This document shows, in pieces, positions 48,110 through 56,660 of a stretch of 64,000 nt of DNA (position 1 is the first letter of the stretch; every line of letters starts with the position of its first letter). The stretch is from Thiothrix sp. UBA5583 (GTDB lineage Bacteria; Pseudomonadota; Gammaproteobacteria; Thiotrichales; Thiotrichaceae): assembly GCA_002425225.1 (NCBI GenBank), contig DILV01000027.1:510-64509 (forward strand), in the 5' to 3' direction. Below the pieces are notes generated by a model. It saw nothing but the letters and a program-made list of their open reading frames with translations. It searched no databases and was not told the DNA's origin. The position numbers and the translations under genes are program-made.

Positions 48110-48594
48110 GTGTGCTGATTGTTGCGGATACCGGGCCGCTCGTCATTCTGTCCAAACTCGATCACTTGCACTTGTTGCGCCAGCTTTATTCGGAAGTGCG
48201 GATACCCGAAACGGTTTTGCTGGAGTCCACCGTGTTGGTACATCGACAGGATGCCAAGCGCATTAGGGAATTTGTTGCACAGTATGTCAAGGTGTGTCCT
48301 GATCTTGACCCGCATGATCCTGCTTATCTGGATCATGGCTTGGACGAAGGTGAAACCCAAGCCATTTCATTGGCAAAGCAGGCGGGTTGCCCGGTGTTGC
48401 TGGATGAGCGGCGTGGCAGGTTAGCCGCCAAACAGGAACACCTTGAGGTATTGGGTACGGTCGGTTTGTTGCTCAAAGCGAAACAGGCGCAGTTGATCCC
48501 GCAGGTCAGCGGTTTGTTGGATAACATGCTGGCATGTGATTATCGGCTTACGCCGGAGTTGGTGCGGCGTGCCAAGGAATTGGCGGGGGAATGA
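48106..48594 (+). CDS. DUF3368 PIN-like toxin
   Basis: The 162-residue protein has the DUF3368 pattern: VADTGPLVILSKLDHL with the first acidic residue, LDEGETQAISLAKQAG and VLLDERRGRLAAK. These PIN-like proteins are paired with UPF0175 antitoxins; RNase activity is inferred for the family. It starts with GTG inside the antitoxin stop. Confidence 0.78.
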   Translation: MSVLIVADTGPLVILSKLDHLHLLRQLYSEVRIPETVLLESTVLVHRQDAKRIREFVAQYVKVCPDLDPHDPAYLDHGLDEGETQAISLAKQAGCPVLLDERRGRLAAKQEHLEVLGTVGLLLKAKQAQLIPQVSGLLDNMLACDYRLTPELVRRAKELAGE

Positions 48595-48602
48595 TGGTTG
48601 TT

Positions 48603-48651
48603 TTCGACTGCGCTCAGGCAACGGCACGTGCGCTGGCTGAGCACAGTCGAA
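48603..48651. repeat. REP-like palindromic repeat
   Basis: TTCGACTGCGCTCAG at 48603-48617 is repeated inverted at 48637-48651 with one mismatch. The loop contains a GCACGTGC palindrome. This type of repeat is dispersed in many bacterial genomes and often marks accessory DNA. Confidence 0.6.
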
Positions 48652-48666
48652 GCCAGGTTCAGGCAA

Positions 48667-48947
48667 TCACTCCAGTTCTTTCAGCAGTGAGGATTTGCCC
48701 GCACCTGCATGAATTCAAACCCGCACCACTGCGAAGCCAGCCAATGATCACTCAGTAGGCAAATCAGCGCGTGGCTACGCTGGATTTCACGGTACAGCTC
48801 TTTTTCCCACTCGCTGCCCGCCGCAATGCCATGCCGTGCGTCAGAATCGAGGAACAGCGATTCAAAGCCGTGGCTTTCCAGCCAATGCATGAGCTGGAGT
48901 GCTTCCGCCTTGTCTTTGCTGGAATGGCTGAGGAAAACGAGTGCCAC
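48667..48947 (-). pseudogene. Decayed TIR-domain / P-loop NTPase gene
   Basis: The frame begins at the GTG at 48947 and encodes the first 80 or so residues of a TIR domain (ALVFLSHSSKDKAEALQL, LFLDSDARHGIAAGSEWE, SDHWLASQWCGFEFM). It then breaks off. In a different frame, right after the break, comes AGAGKSSLLKELE and a stop, which is a Walker A motif (48691-48705). This suggests an internal deletion in a TIR-STAND or TIR-AAA gene of the anti-phage type. Confidence 0.65.
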
Positions 48948-49066
48948 AAGCAAGCGCTTGTGTGGTTGGGGATGGCTGTTTTTATAGCCGCAATGGGTTG
49001 TAAAGTCCAGTAAGGTGCTAGAATCCGCTACACTGTAAACACAGTCATCTGACGGATAGCAACAGC

Positions 49067-50758
49067 ATGAAAATCCCCTACGGCGAAAGCAATTTCAAAA
49101 AAGTCATTACGGGTGGTTATGTCTATATCGACAAGACCGCCTACATTGCCCAACTGGAAACCGCAGGCAGCTACCATTTTCTGTTGCGCCCGCGCCGCTT
49201 TGGGAAAAGCCTGTTTGTGTCGATGCTGTGGCACTATTACGATATGGCGCATCAGCATGAATTTGAGGCACTGTTTGGCAAGCTGCACATTGGGCAATGC
49301 CCCACGCCACTGAAAAACAGCTATCAGGTACTGCTGATGGATTTCAGTGGGATTGCCACAGCTACCCCCGAACGGGTATATGACGGTTTCGCTGCTTCGG
49401 TCAATACCAGTCTGGGGGACTTTTTACACCGTTATGGCTACGCGCCTGAGGTATTTGCCCGTATTTCAGGAAAAGCTGCACCTGAAGAAAAAATCCGTAT
49501 TTTCTTTGAAGCGGTGAAAATGGCGGGGCAAAAAATCCTGCTGCTGATCGACGAATACGACCATTTCGCCAACACCTTGCTGGCGGAAGACCTCTCATTA
49601 TTCCAAAGCATCATGGGCAAGGGCGGTTTCGTGCGCAGCTTCTACGAAGTGCTGAAAAGTGCCACCATGACGGGCGTGTTAGACCGACTGTTTGTTACCG
49701 GTGTTACGCCCTTGATGTTGGATAGCCTCACCAGCGGTTTCAATATTGCTAAAAACCTTTCCATTCACGTCGGTTTCAATGCGGCGATGGGCTTTACCCA
49801 TGAGGAAACGCACAGCCTGATTGACCCTGTTGCAGTGCAATGTGGGCTAAATACCGAGGCAGTGATGACGGATGTCACCGACTGGTACAACGGCTACCGT
49901 TTTCATCCAGAGGCTGCTGAAACCGTCTTCAATTCGGATATGGTGTTGTACTTTGTGATGGAGTTTAACCGTCAACACTGCACCTACCCTAAACGGATGC
50001 TGGATGAGAATATTGCCTCCGATTACCGCAAGATCATGGCGTTATTCCAGATTGGCGACCGTGATGCCAATTATCAGGTGCTGGACGATTTGATCAATAA
50101 CGGTGACGTGTTGGCAGTACAGCAACGCAAATTTGAGCTGGATAAACACTTCGACCGCAACGATTTCATCAGCTTGTTGGCGTATATGGGCTTTGTCACC
50201 ATCAGTGGTGAAACCATGACCCAGACCCGTTTTGCTATTCCTAACCACGTCATTCGCGAACTGTATTTCCAGTATTTCAAGGTGGAACTGGAACAACGCA
50301 ACCAACTGAAACTGTCCAACCAAACGCTCCCTGTGGCGATTGAAACACTGGCATTGCAAGGTGATTTGCAACCCTTGGCAGTGGAAATGCAGCAGGTATT
50401 GGCAGGGCTTTCCAACCGCGACCTGATCAAGCTGGATGAAAAGCACATCAAAACCCTGCTGTTGACGCTGCTGTACCAATTTCCGATTTATTTCATCCAT
50501 AGCGAACGCGAAATGGACAAGAAATACCCCGACGTATTGTTACTGGAACGTAGCCCATTTGCGGTCAAACACCAGCATTTGATTGAGCTGAAATACGCCA
50601 AAAAAGGCGATGGTGCAGCCGGTTGGGAAGCCAAAAAGCAGGAAGGAATTGCGCAGGTGCAAGGTTATTTACAATTGTCTGCGATTACCGCCTTGCCGAA
50701 GCTTCGTGCGTGGCTGATGCTGACGGATAGTGAGCGGGTGGAAGTGATCGCAATCTGA
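49067..50758 (+). CDS. AAA-ATPase-like / DUF1703 nuclease-fold protein
   Basis: The 563-residue protein has an AAA-ATPase_like domain with a variant P-loop RPRRFGKSLF and a LLLIDEYDHFAN Walker B. Its C-terminal DUF1703 domain has the PD-(D/E)XK pattern (KYPDVLLLERSPFAV, LIELKYAKK). Such genes are numerous and mobile in many bacteria and Bacteroidetes; the function is unknown. It ends the accessory block. Confidence 0.85.
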   Translation: MKIPYGESNFKKVITGGYVYIDKTAYIAQLETAGSYHFLLRPRRFGKSLFVSMLWHYYDMAHQHEFEALFGKLHIGQCPTPLKNSYQVLLMDFSGIATATPERVYDGFAASVNTSLGDFLHRYGYAPEVFARISGKAAPEEKIRIFFEAVKMAGQKILLLIDEYDHFANTLLAEDLSLFQSIMGKGGFVRSFYEVLKSATMTGVLDRLFVTGVTPLMLDSLTSGFNIAKNLSIHVGFNAAMGFTHEETHSLIDPVAVQCGLNTEAVMTDVTDWYNGYRFHPEAAETVFNSDMVLYFVMEFNRQHCTYPKRMLDENIASDYRKIMALFQIGDRDANYQVLDDLINNGDVLAVQQRKFELDKHFDRNDFISLLAYMGFVTISGETMTQTRFAIPNHVIRELYFQYFKVELEQRNQLKLSNQTLPVAIETLALQGDLQPLAVEMQQVLAGLSNRDLIKLDEKHIKTLLLTLLYQFPIYFIHSEREMDKKYPDVLLLERSPFAVKHQHLIELKYAKKGDGAAGWEAKKQEGIAQVQGYLQLSAITALPKLRAWLMLTDSERVEVIAI

Positions 50759-50785
50759 TTCAACCATCCAATAAGGAGGAACAAG

Positions 50786-50986
50786 ATGTTAAAAAGCAGC
50801 ATGACCACGCAACGCTTGTTGGCTCTGTTTGCCGCCGGGGTTGCTTTCCTCAACTTTCCGCTGTTGGCATTGTGGAATCACAACGTGCAGGTATGGGGCA
50901 TTCCGCTGTTTCCGCTGGGCTTGTTTACGGTGTGGGCGGTGCTGATTGTGCTGCTGGCACTGATCATGGAAACGGGTGAGGATTAA
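50786..50986 (+). CDS. Small membrane protein before symporter-kinase
   Basis: The 66-residue protein has two membrane helices (residues 9-31 and 38-60). AAGGAGG precedes the ATG. It lies three bases upstream of the symporter-kinase gene. Small proteins in this position are known (CbrX before CbrA, DUF485-type before ActP), but no clear family match could be made. Confidence 0.7.
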   Translation: MLKSSMTTQRLLALFAAGVAFLNFPLLALWNHNVQVWGIPLFPLGLFTVWAVLIVLLALIMETGED

Positions 50987-50989
50987 GCC

Positions 50990-53707
50990 ATGTTGTCACC
51001 CGTGCTGGTTATCGGTGTTACCTTTGCCTATCTGTTAAGTCTGTTTGCGGTGGCGTATCTGGCGGATAAACGTGCGGAAGTCGGGCGTTCGGTGATTGCC
51101 AACCCGTGGGTGTACGCGCTTTCCATCGCGGTGTATTGCACGGCGTGGACGTATTTCGGCAGTATCGGGCGGGCTGCCAGTGGCGGGGTGTGGTTTCTAC
51201 CGATTTATCTGGGGCCGATGTTGGCAATGGTGCTGGCCTGGTTGGTGGTGCGCAAGATGATCCGCATTGCCAAAACCTACCGGATTACTTCAATCGCTGA
51301 TTTTATTGCCAGCCGTTACGGTAAAAGCCCATTGCTGGCGGGGCTGGTCACGCTGATTACGGTGGTGGGGATCGTGCCTTACATTGCCTTGCAACTGAAA
51401 GCGATTGCCAGTGGTTATGCGGTGCTGACCCTGCCACTCGGTGAGAAACTCGCCACGCCGACCGATTGGTGGGCGGATAGCACCCTGTACATCGCGCTGG
51501 CACTGGCGGGTTTCACCATTATGTTCGGCACGCGCCATTTGGATAGCAGTGAACGCCACGAGGGCATGGTGGCAGCCATTGCGTTTGAGTCAGTGGTGAA
51601 ATTGTTGGCATTCCTGCTGGTCGGGCTGTTTGTTACGTATGGCATGTTCAATGGCATTGGCGATATTTTCGGGCAAGCATTGAATGCTGAACACTTGCGC
51701 AAACTGTTGACCTTTGACCAAGGGCAGCAGCCATTTGTGTATACGCAATGGTTTACTTTGACCTTGCTGGCGATGCTTTCGGTGATTTTCCTGCCACGCC
51801 AGTTTCAGGTGATGGTGGTGGAAAATGTCGATGAACGCCATTTGCGCCGCGCGGTGTGGGTGTTCCCGTTGTATTTGTTGTTGATCAACCTGTTTGTGTT
51901 GCCGATTGCCTTGGGTGGTTTGCTGTATTTTGGGGTGGGAACAGTCAACCCGGAAACTTTCATCCTGTCGTTGCCGCTGGCGCAAGGGCAAAACACCTTA
52001 GCACTACTGGCATTTGTCGGCGGAGTATCAGCAGCCACCGGCATGGTAATCGTGGAAGCCATCGCGGTATCAACGATGGTGTGCAACGATCTGGTGATGC
52101 CTTTGCTGTTGCGTACCCGGCGTTTCGGCGAGCGTTCCGGCGGTGATCTGACCCAAGTGCTGCTGCGCATTCGCCGCATGGCTATCATTGTGATTTTGCT
52201 GCTGGGCTATCTGTATTTCCATTTGGCAGGTGAAGCCTACGCCTTGGTCAGCATCGGTTTAATCAGCTTTGCAGCAGTAGCGCAATTTGCCCCGGCAATG
52301 CTGGGCGGCATGTACTGGAAAGGTGCGACCCGTAACGGCGCACTCGCAGGCTTGCTGGCAGGCTTTCTGCTGTGGGCATACACGCTGATGCTGCCGTCGC
52401 TGGCAAAATCGGGCTGGATGTCGGCGGATTTCCTGCAACACGGCTTGTTCGGGATTGCGCTGCTGAAACCGGAAGCGCTGCTGGGCTTGAGTGGGTTGGA
52501 TAGCATTACCCATTCGCTGTTCTGGAGCTTGTTTGCGAATATCAGTGTTTACGTGCTGGTGTCATTATGGCATCGCCCCAGCGCCCGCGAAGCCAGCCAA
52601 GCATTGCTGTTTGTCGATGTCTTCCAGCGCACCCATGCTGCCCACCCGGTATTCTGGCAGGGGCAAGCCAAAGTCACCGATTTATTGCACCTGACCGAGC
52701 GTTTTCTGGGGCGCGAAAAAGCACAAAATTTGTTCAGCAATTACGCCCGCCAAGTGGGTGTTCATGATATAGGGCAAATACCGGCTGACGCCAAACTGGT
52801 ACACTTCGTAGAAACGCAACTGACTGGCGCAATTGGCAGCGCGTCGGCGCGGGTGATGGTGGCTTCCGTGGTGGAGGAGGAGGTGCTGGAACTCGACGAT
52901 GTGATGCGCATTCTGGAGGAGGCATCGCAATTACGCGCCTATTCGCAAGCACTGGAGGAAAAATCGCATTCCCTGCAATTGGCAACCGATGAATTGCGGG
53001 CAGCCAATGACAAGCTGAAAAGCCTTGACCGGTTGAAAGACGAATTCATGTCATCCGTTACCCATGAATTGCGTACCCCGCTGACCTCGATCCGAGCCCT
53101 GACCGAACTGATGCAGGACGACCCGGAAATGGAAGTTGAACAGCGCCAGCAATTCCTTGGCATCGTGGTGGCAGAAGCCGAACGCCTCAGCCGTCTGGTC
53201 AATCAGGTGTTGGACATGGCAAAAATTGAATCCGGTCACGTCGACTGGCATGAAACCGAGGTCGACATGGCAGATGTGGTGCAGCAAGCGGTGAATAGCG
53301 TGGCAGCCACCTGCCGCGAACGCAGCATTACGCTGGATACGCAATTGCCGGAACAGGTGATGCCAGTGCGGGCAGATCATGACCGGCTGGTGCAGGTCAT
53401 GCTGAATTTGCTGTCCAATGCCATGAAATTTGTCCCGGCACAGGCTGGCAGGATTGCAGTGTGCTTGCAGGACAGCGCCGCAGGCGTTACGGTCACGGTG
53501 ACAGACAATGGTGTCGGCATTCCAGCCGACAAGCACGCTTTGGTGTTTGAAAAATTCCGGCAAGTGGATAATGCTTCCGGCTCACAGCAAGGCACAGGAT
53601 TAGGCTTGCCCATTAGCCGCGAAATCGTGGAACATTTCGGCGGACGAATGTGGCTGGAATCCGAAGCAGGCGGAGGAGCGTGCTTCGGCTTTTTCTTGCC
53701 GAGATAA
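50990..53707 (+). CDS. Sodium/solute symporter-histidine kinase hybrid (CbrA/CrbS-like)
   Basis: The 905-residue protein has about 13 membrane helices of the SSS symporter type (residues 1-530), a linker, and a full histidine kinase. It has the phospho-His in SSVTHELRTPLTSIRAL, then LLSNAMKFVP, DNGVGIPADK and GTGLGLPISREI. This is the CbrA/CrbS architecture, which controls carbon-nitrogen or acetate use. The ligand is not known. The response regulator follows by 19 bases. Confidence 0.93.
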   Translation: MLSPVLVIGVTFAYLLSLFAVAYLADKRAEVGRSVIANPWVYALSIAVYCTAWTYFGSIGRAASGGVWFLPIYLGPMLAMVLAWLVVRKMIRIAKTYRITSIADFIASRYGKSPLLAGLVTLITVVGIVPYIALQLKAIASGYAVLTLPLGEKLATPTDWWADSTLYIALALAGFTIMFGTRHLDSSERHEGMVAAIAFESVVKLLAFLLVGLFVTYGMFNGIGDIFGQALNAEHLRKLLTFDQGQQPFVYTQWFTLTLLAMLSVIFLPRQFQVMVVENVDERHLRRAVWVFPLYLLLINLFVLPIALGGLLYFGVGTVNPETFILSLPLAQGQNTLALLAFVGGVSAATGMVIVEAIAVSTMVCNDLVMPLLLRTRRFGERSGGDLTQVLLRIRRMAIIVILLLGYLYFHLAGEAYALVSIGLISFAAVAQFAPAMLGGMYWKGATRNGALAGLLAGFLLWAYTLMLPSLAKSGWMSADFLQHGLFGIALLKPEALLGLSGLDSITHSLFWSLFANISVYVLVSLWHRPSAREASQALLFVDVFQRTHAAHPVFWQGQAKVTDLLHLTERFLGREKAQNLFSNYARQVGVHDIGQIPADAKLVHFVETQLTGAIGSASARVMVASVVEEEVLELDDVMRILEEASQLRAYSQALEEKSHSLQLATDELRAANDKLKSLDRLKDEFMSSVTHELRTPLTSIRALTELMQDDPEMEVEQRQQFLGIVVAEAERLSRLVNQVLDMAKIESGHVDWHETEVDMADVVQQAVNSVAATCRERSITLDTQLPEQVMPVRADHDRLVQVMLNLLSNAMKFVPAQAGRIAVCLQDSAAGVTVTVTDNGVGIPADKHALVFEKFRQVDNASGSQQGTGLGLPISREIVEHFGGRMWLESEAGGGACFGFFLPR

Positions 53708-53726
53708 CAACAGAGAGGAGAATAAC

Positions 53727-54101
53727 ATGACTAAAACCGTACTGATCGCGGATGATGAACCCAACATCCTGATCTCACTCGAATTTCTGATGAAGCGCGA
53801 AGGTTATCGCGTGCTGCTGGCGCACGATGGGCAGGAAGCCTGCGACCTGATTATGACGGAACGCCCGGATTTGTTGCTGCTGGATGTGATGATGCCGAAA
53901 AAGACCGGCTTCGATGTCTGCCACGAAGTTCGCGCCCATGTCGATTTCAAAAATACCCCGATCTTGTTGTTGACTGCCAAAGGGCGTGATACCGATGTCG
54001 CCAAAGGGCTGGCAATGGGGGCGAATGCTTACATGATCAAGCCGTTTTCCACCAAGGAACTGGTGCAGAAAGTCCGTGAGATGCTGGGGGCTGCGGCATG
54101 A
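53727..54101 (+). CDS. Receiver-only response regulator
   Basis: The 124-residue protein is a single CheY-like receiver domain with the acidic pair ADDE, the phospho-Asp in LLLLDVMMP and the Lys in MIKPFSTKE. It has no output domain, so it must act through a protein partner. It is the likely target of the kinase upstream. Its stop overlaps the next start by four bases. Confidence 0.93.
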   Translation: MTKTVLIADDEPNILISLEFLMKREGYRVLLAHDGQEACDLIMTERPDLLLLDVMMPKKTGFDVCHEVRAHVDFKNTPILLLTAKGRDTDVAKGLAMGANAYMIKPFSTKELVQKVREMLGAAA

Positions 54102-56272
54102 GACGCTTTGATAAACGTGTCGCCATTGGCGTTGCCATTATTGGCGTGATCTGTTTGCTGTGGTTGGGTGCTACTGGCGGTTTGATCTGGTCAACCTTGG
54201 ACGAGAATGGGCGCACCATCCTGAAAGATACCGTGGGTGAGCGCATTGTGCTGCTGTTGGGGATGTGGGGTGTATCCCTGTTTGCGGTTGGTTCCGCCTT
54301 GCGTTGGTTGGTGGCTTATTTCATGACTGCCCCGGCACGGTTGGCTGAAGAAGCCCAGGTTCTGCTGGGAACTGATGTCAAACGTCAGCTTGTTCCCTCC
54401 GGCAGTATTGAAAACCGCCGCCTGACTGACTTGTTCAATCAGTTGGTGCAACAGCGTGAAGCCCTGCGCAACGAAATGGATGAGCGGGTTGCTGAAGCTG
54501 CCCACAATACCGAGCAGGAAAAAAACCGTCTCGCCGCGCTCATGTCGGAACTGACCAAAAGCGTGGTGGTGTGCAACCTTGACGGGCGCATTTTGCTGTA
54601 TAACAACCGGGCACGAATGCAGTTCCGCAAGCTATCGCAAGCCCCTGGCGCTATCGGTGGCACAGAACTGATCGGTTTGGGGCGTTCGGTTTACGGTGTG
54701 TTTGACCGTAAATTGGTGGCACACGCGCTGGAAAACATCCAGCACCGTTTGCAACGCGGTGCGGCTGCGCCTTCCGCGCAATTCATCACCACTACCCCGT
54801 CGGGTCAGTTGTTGCGGGCGCAAATGGCACCGGTGCGTTCGCCGCAGGAAGGCAATGAACCAGCGAAAATGACCGGTTTTGTGCTGATGCTCGACAATAT
54901 TACCCGCGAATTTGAGGCACAAGCGCGTCAGGACAGCATCTTGCACACCCTGACCGAACGCAGTCGCGCGGCGCTTGCCAATATGCAGGCAGCACTCGAT
55001 GTACTCGAATACCCCGATCTCGAACCCGACATGCACGAACGCTTGCTGAAAGTGCTGCGCGAAGAAACCGAAGGACTGGGCACACGCCTGCGCGAAATCA
55101 AGTCTTCCGCTGTGGATGGCACGGTATTGCGCTGGCCGCTGGAAGACATGCTAGGGGCGGATTTGGTAGCCGCAGCGATTCGCCGTATCGAAACCATCGA
55201 CAACTTGTCTGCCGTTGCTAATCAGGTAGATGATTCCCTGTGGCTGAAGGTGGAAAGTTTCTCACTGCTGCAAGCGCTGTCCTACCTTGCGGAACGCCTT
55301 AAGCAGGAATGCGTGATTACCACCCTGCAATTACGTCTGGGCATGGGTGATGGTCGGGCGCAACTGGATTTGTGCTGGCAACCTTCTGCGGATAAAGCCA
55401 CCACGGAAGTGATTCCCGGTTGGGAAACCGACCCGATGCGTTCCGGTGGCGAAGACACGTCCCTCACCATTCAGGACGTGGTGGAACGCCACGGTGGAGC
55501 ATTCTGGTTTGGGCGTGAATCCGAAGGCGGCACGGTATTTTTCCGCTTCCTGTTGCCACTGGCAGCCCCGCAGGAACACCTGGAAACCGCCAGTGTGGTG
55601 CGCAATGAAAGTCGCCCAGAATACTACGATTTCGACCTGTTCCAGAGTTCCGCACAAACCCGCTCACTGGAAGATAGCAAACTCAGCGAACTGTCATTCA
55701 CCGTATTCGATACCGAAACCACCGGGCTTGACCCTGCCAACGGCGACGAAATCATCCAGATTGCGGCGGTGCGCATTGTCAACGGCAAGCTGCTGCGCCA
55801 TGAAAGTTTCGATCAGTTTGTTGATCCAAAACGCAATATCCCCGCGCATACCATCCCCATCCACGGCATTACTCCCGACATGGTGAAAGGGCAACCAACT
55901 ATTGATAAGGTACTGCCTGCGTTCCACCAGTTTACTCAGGATACCGTGCTGGTCGCGCACAATGCGGCTTTCGACATGCGCTGCTTGCAGGTGAAGGAAA
56001 AAGTCACTGGGCTGGTGTTTGACAACCCGGTCATGGATACCTTGCTGTTGTCTGCCGTTGTCCACCCCAATCAGGAATCACACCGGCTGGAAGCGATTAC
56101 CGAACGTTTCAACATCAATATTCTCGGGCGGCACACCGCATTGGGGGATGCGATGGCGACGGCGGAAGTCTTCCTGCGACTGATTCCGCTGCTGGCAGAG
56201 AAAGGCATCTTCACCTTGGGGCAAGCGCGGGAAGCCGCCCAGAAAACGTATTACGCCCGTTTGAAATATTAA
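54098..56272 (+). CDS. Membrane PAS/degenerate kinase fused to DnaQ-like exonuclease
   Basis: The 724-residue protein has two N-terminal membrane helices (residues 8-30 and 48-72), a HAMP-like linker and a PAS domain (about 145-270). A kinase-like region follows (270-490) in which the DHp His is not visible and the ATP-lid motifs are eroded. A 3'-5' exonuclease domain of the DEDDh type ends the protein: FDTETTG, VAHNAAFDMRCL and HTALGDAMATAEVF are all intact. It is co-transcribed with the receiver gene. Such fusions occur beside DUF294 genes; the substrate is unknown. Confidence 0.87.
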   Translation: MRRFDKRVAIGVAIIGVICLLWLGATGGLIWSTLDENGRTILKDTVGERIVLLLGMWGVSLFAVGSALRWLVAYFMTAPARLAEEAQVLLGTDVKRQLVPSGSIENRRLTDLFNQLVQQREALRNEMDERVAEAAHNTEQEKNRLAALMSELTKSVVVCNLDGRILLYNNRARMQFRKLSQAPGAIGGTELIGLGRSVYGVFDRKLVAHALENIQHRLQRGAAAPSAQFITTTPSGQLLRAQMAPVRSPQEGNEPAKMTGFVLMLDNITREFEAQARQDSILHTLTERSRAALANMQAALDVLEYPDLEPDMHERLLKVLREETEGLGTRLREIKSSAVDGTVLRWPLEDMLGADLVAAAIRRIETIDNLSAVANQVDDSLWLKVESFSLLQALSYLAERLKQECVITTLQLRLGMGDGRAQLDLCWQPSADKATTEVIPGWETDPMRSGGEDTSLTIQDVVERHGGAFWFGRESEGGTVFFRFLLPLAAPQEHLETASVVRNESRPEYYDFDLFQSSAQTRSLEDSKLSELSFTVFDTETTGLDPANGDEIIQIAAVRIVNGKLLRHESFDQFVDPKRNIPAHTIPIHGITPDMVKGQPTIDKVLPAFHQFTQDTVLVAHNAAFDMRCLQVKEKVTGLVFDNPVMDTLLLSAVVHPNQESHRLEAITERFNINILGRHTALGDAMATAEVFLRLIPLLAEKGIFTLGQAREAAQKTYYARLKY

Positions 56273-56339
56273 GGGTTGACCTCGGATATAATTCGGCTTA
56301 GTTTAGTCTATTGATTATATTGCTGAGCGAAATTGAAAG

Positions 56340-56558
56340 ATGGCACGTATTACGGTTGAAGACTGCTTGCAGCATGTGGATAACAATTTTGAACTGGTAT
56401 TGAAGGCTGCCAAACGCGCCCGTGACATTTCCCACGGTGCGCAACCATTGGTGGCGGAAGAGGGCGACAAGCCCACGGTGATTGCCCTGCGCGAAATCGC
56501 TGAAGGGCTATTGAGTCAGAAGCCAGTGGTGATTTCCACTTTTTCCCTGCATGACTAA
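56340..56558 (+). CDS. rpoZ: RNA polymerase omega subunit
   Basis: The 72-residue protein begins [20 protein letters not shown], the standard omega start, and has the [10 protein letters not shown] segment. A TATAAT box lies at 56287-56292, but no matching -35 is obvious. It is followed by a terminator and spoT. Confidence 0.95.
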   Translation: MARITVEDCLQHVDNNFELVLKAAKRARDISHGAQPLVAEEGDKPTVIALREIAEGLLSQKPVVISTFSLHD

Positions 56559-56572
56559 ATCACGCTGAAAAT

Positions 56573-56606
56573 GCCCGCCTGAGATTCGCTCTCCGGCGGG
56601 CTTTTT
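56573..56606 (+). terminator. Rho-independent terminator after rpoZ
   Basis: GCCCGCC (56573-56579) pairs with GGCGGGC (56595-56601), with an inner GAGA/TCTC extension, followed by five T. Confidence 0.85.
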
Positions 56607-56660
56607 CATTGTGGGTTTTTGTCGCTCGCCGCCCTTGCGTTGTCCAGTGAGGAGGTCATT

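Noticed and set aside
56276..56292. TTGACC and TATAAT as an rpoZ promoter pair
   Set aside because: The two boxes are only five bases apart, so they cannot act as a -35/-10 pair. Only the -10 is mentioned, in the rpoZ entry.
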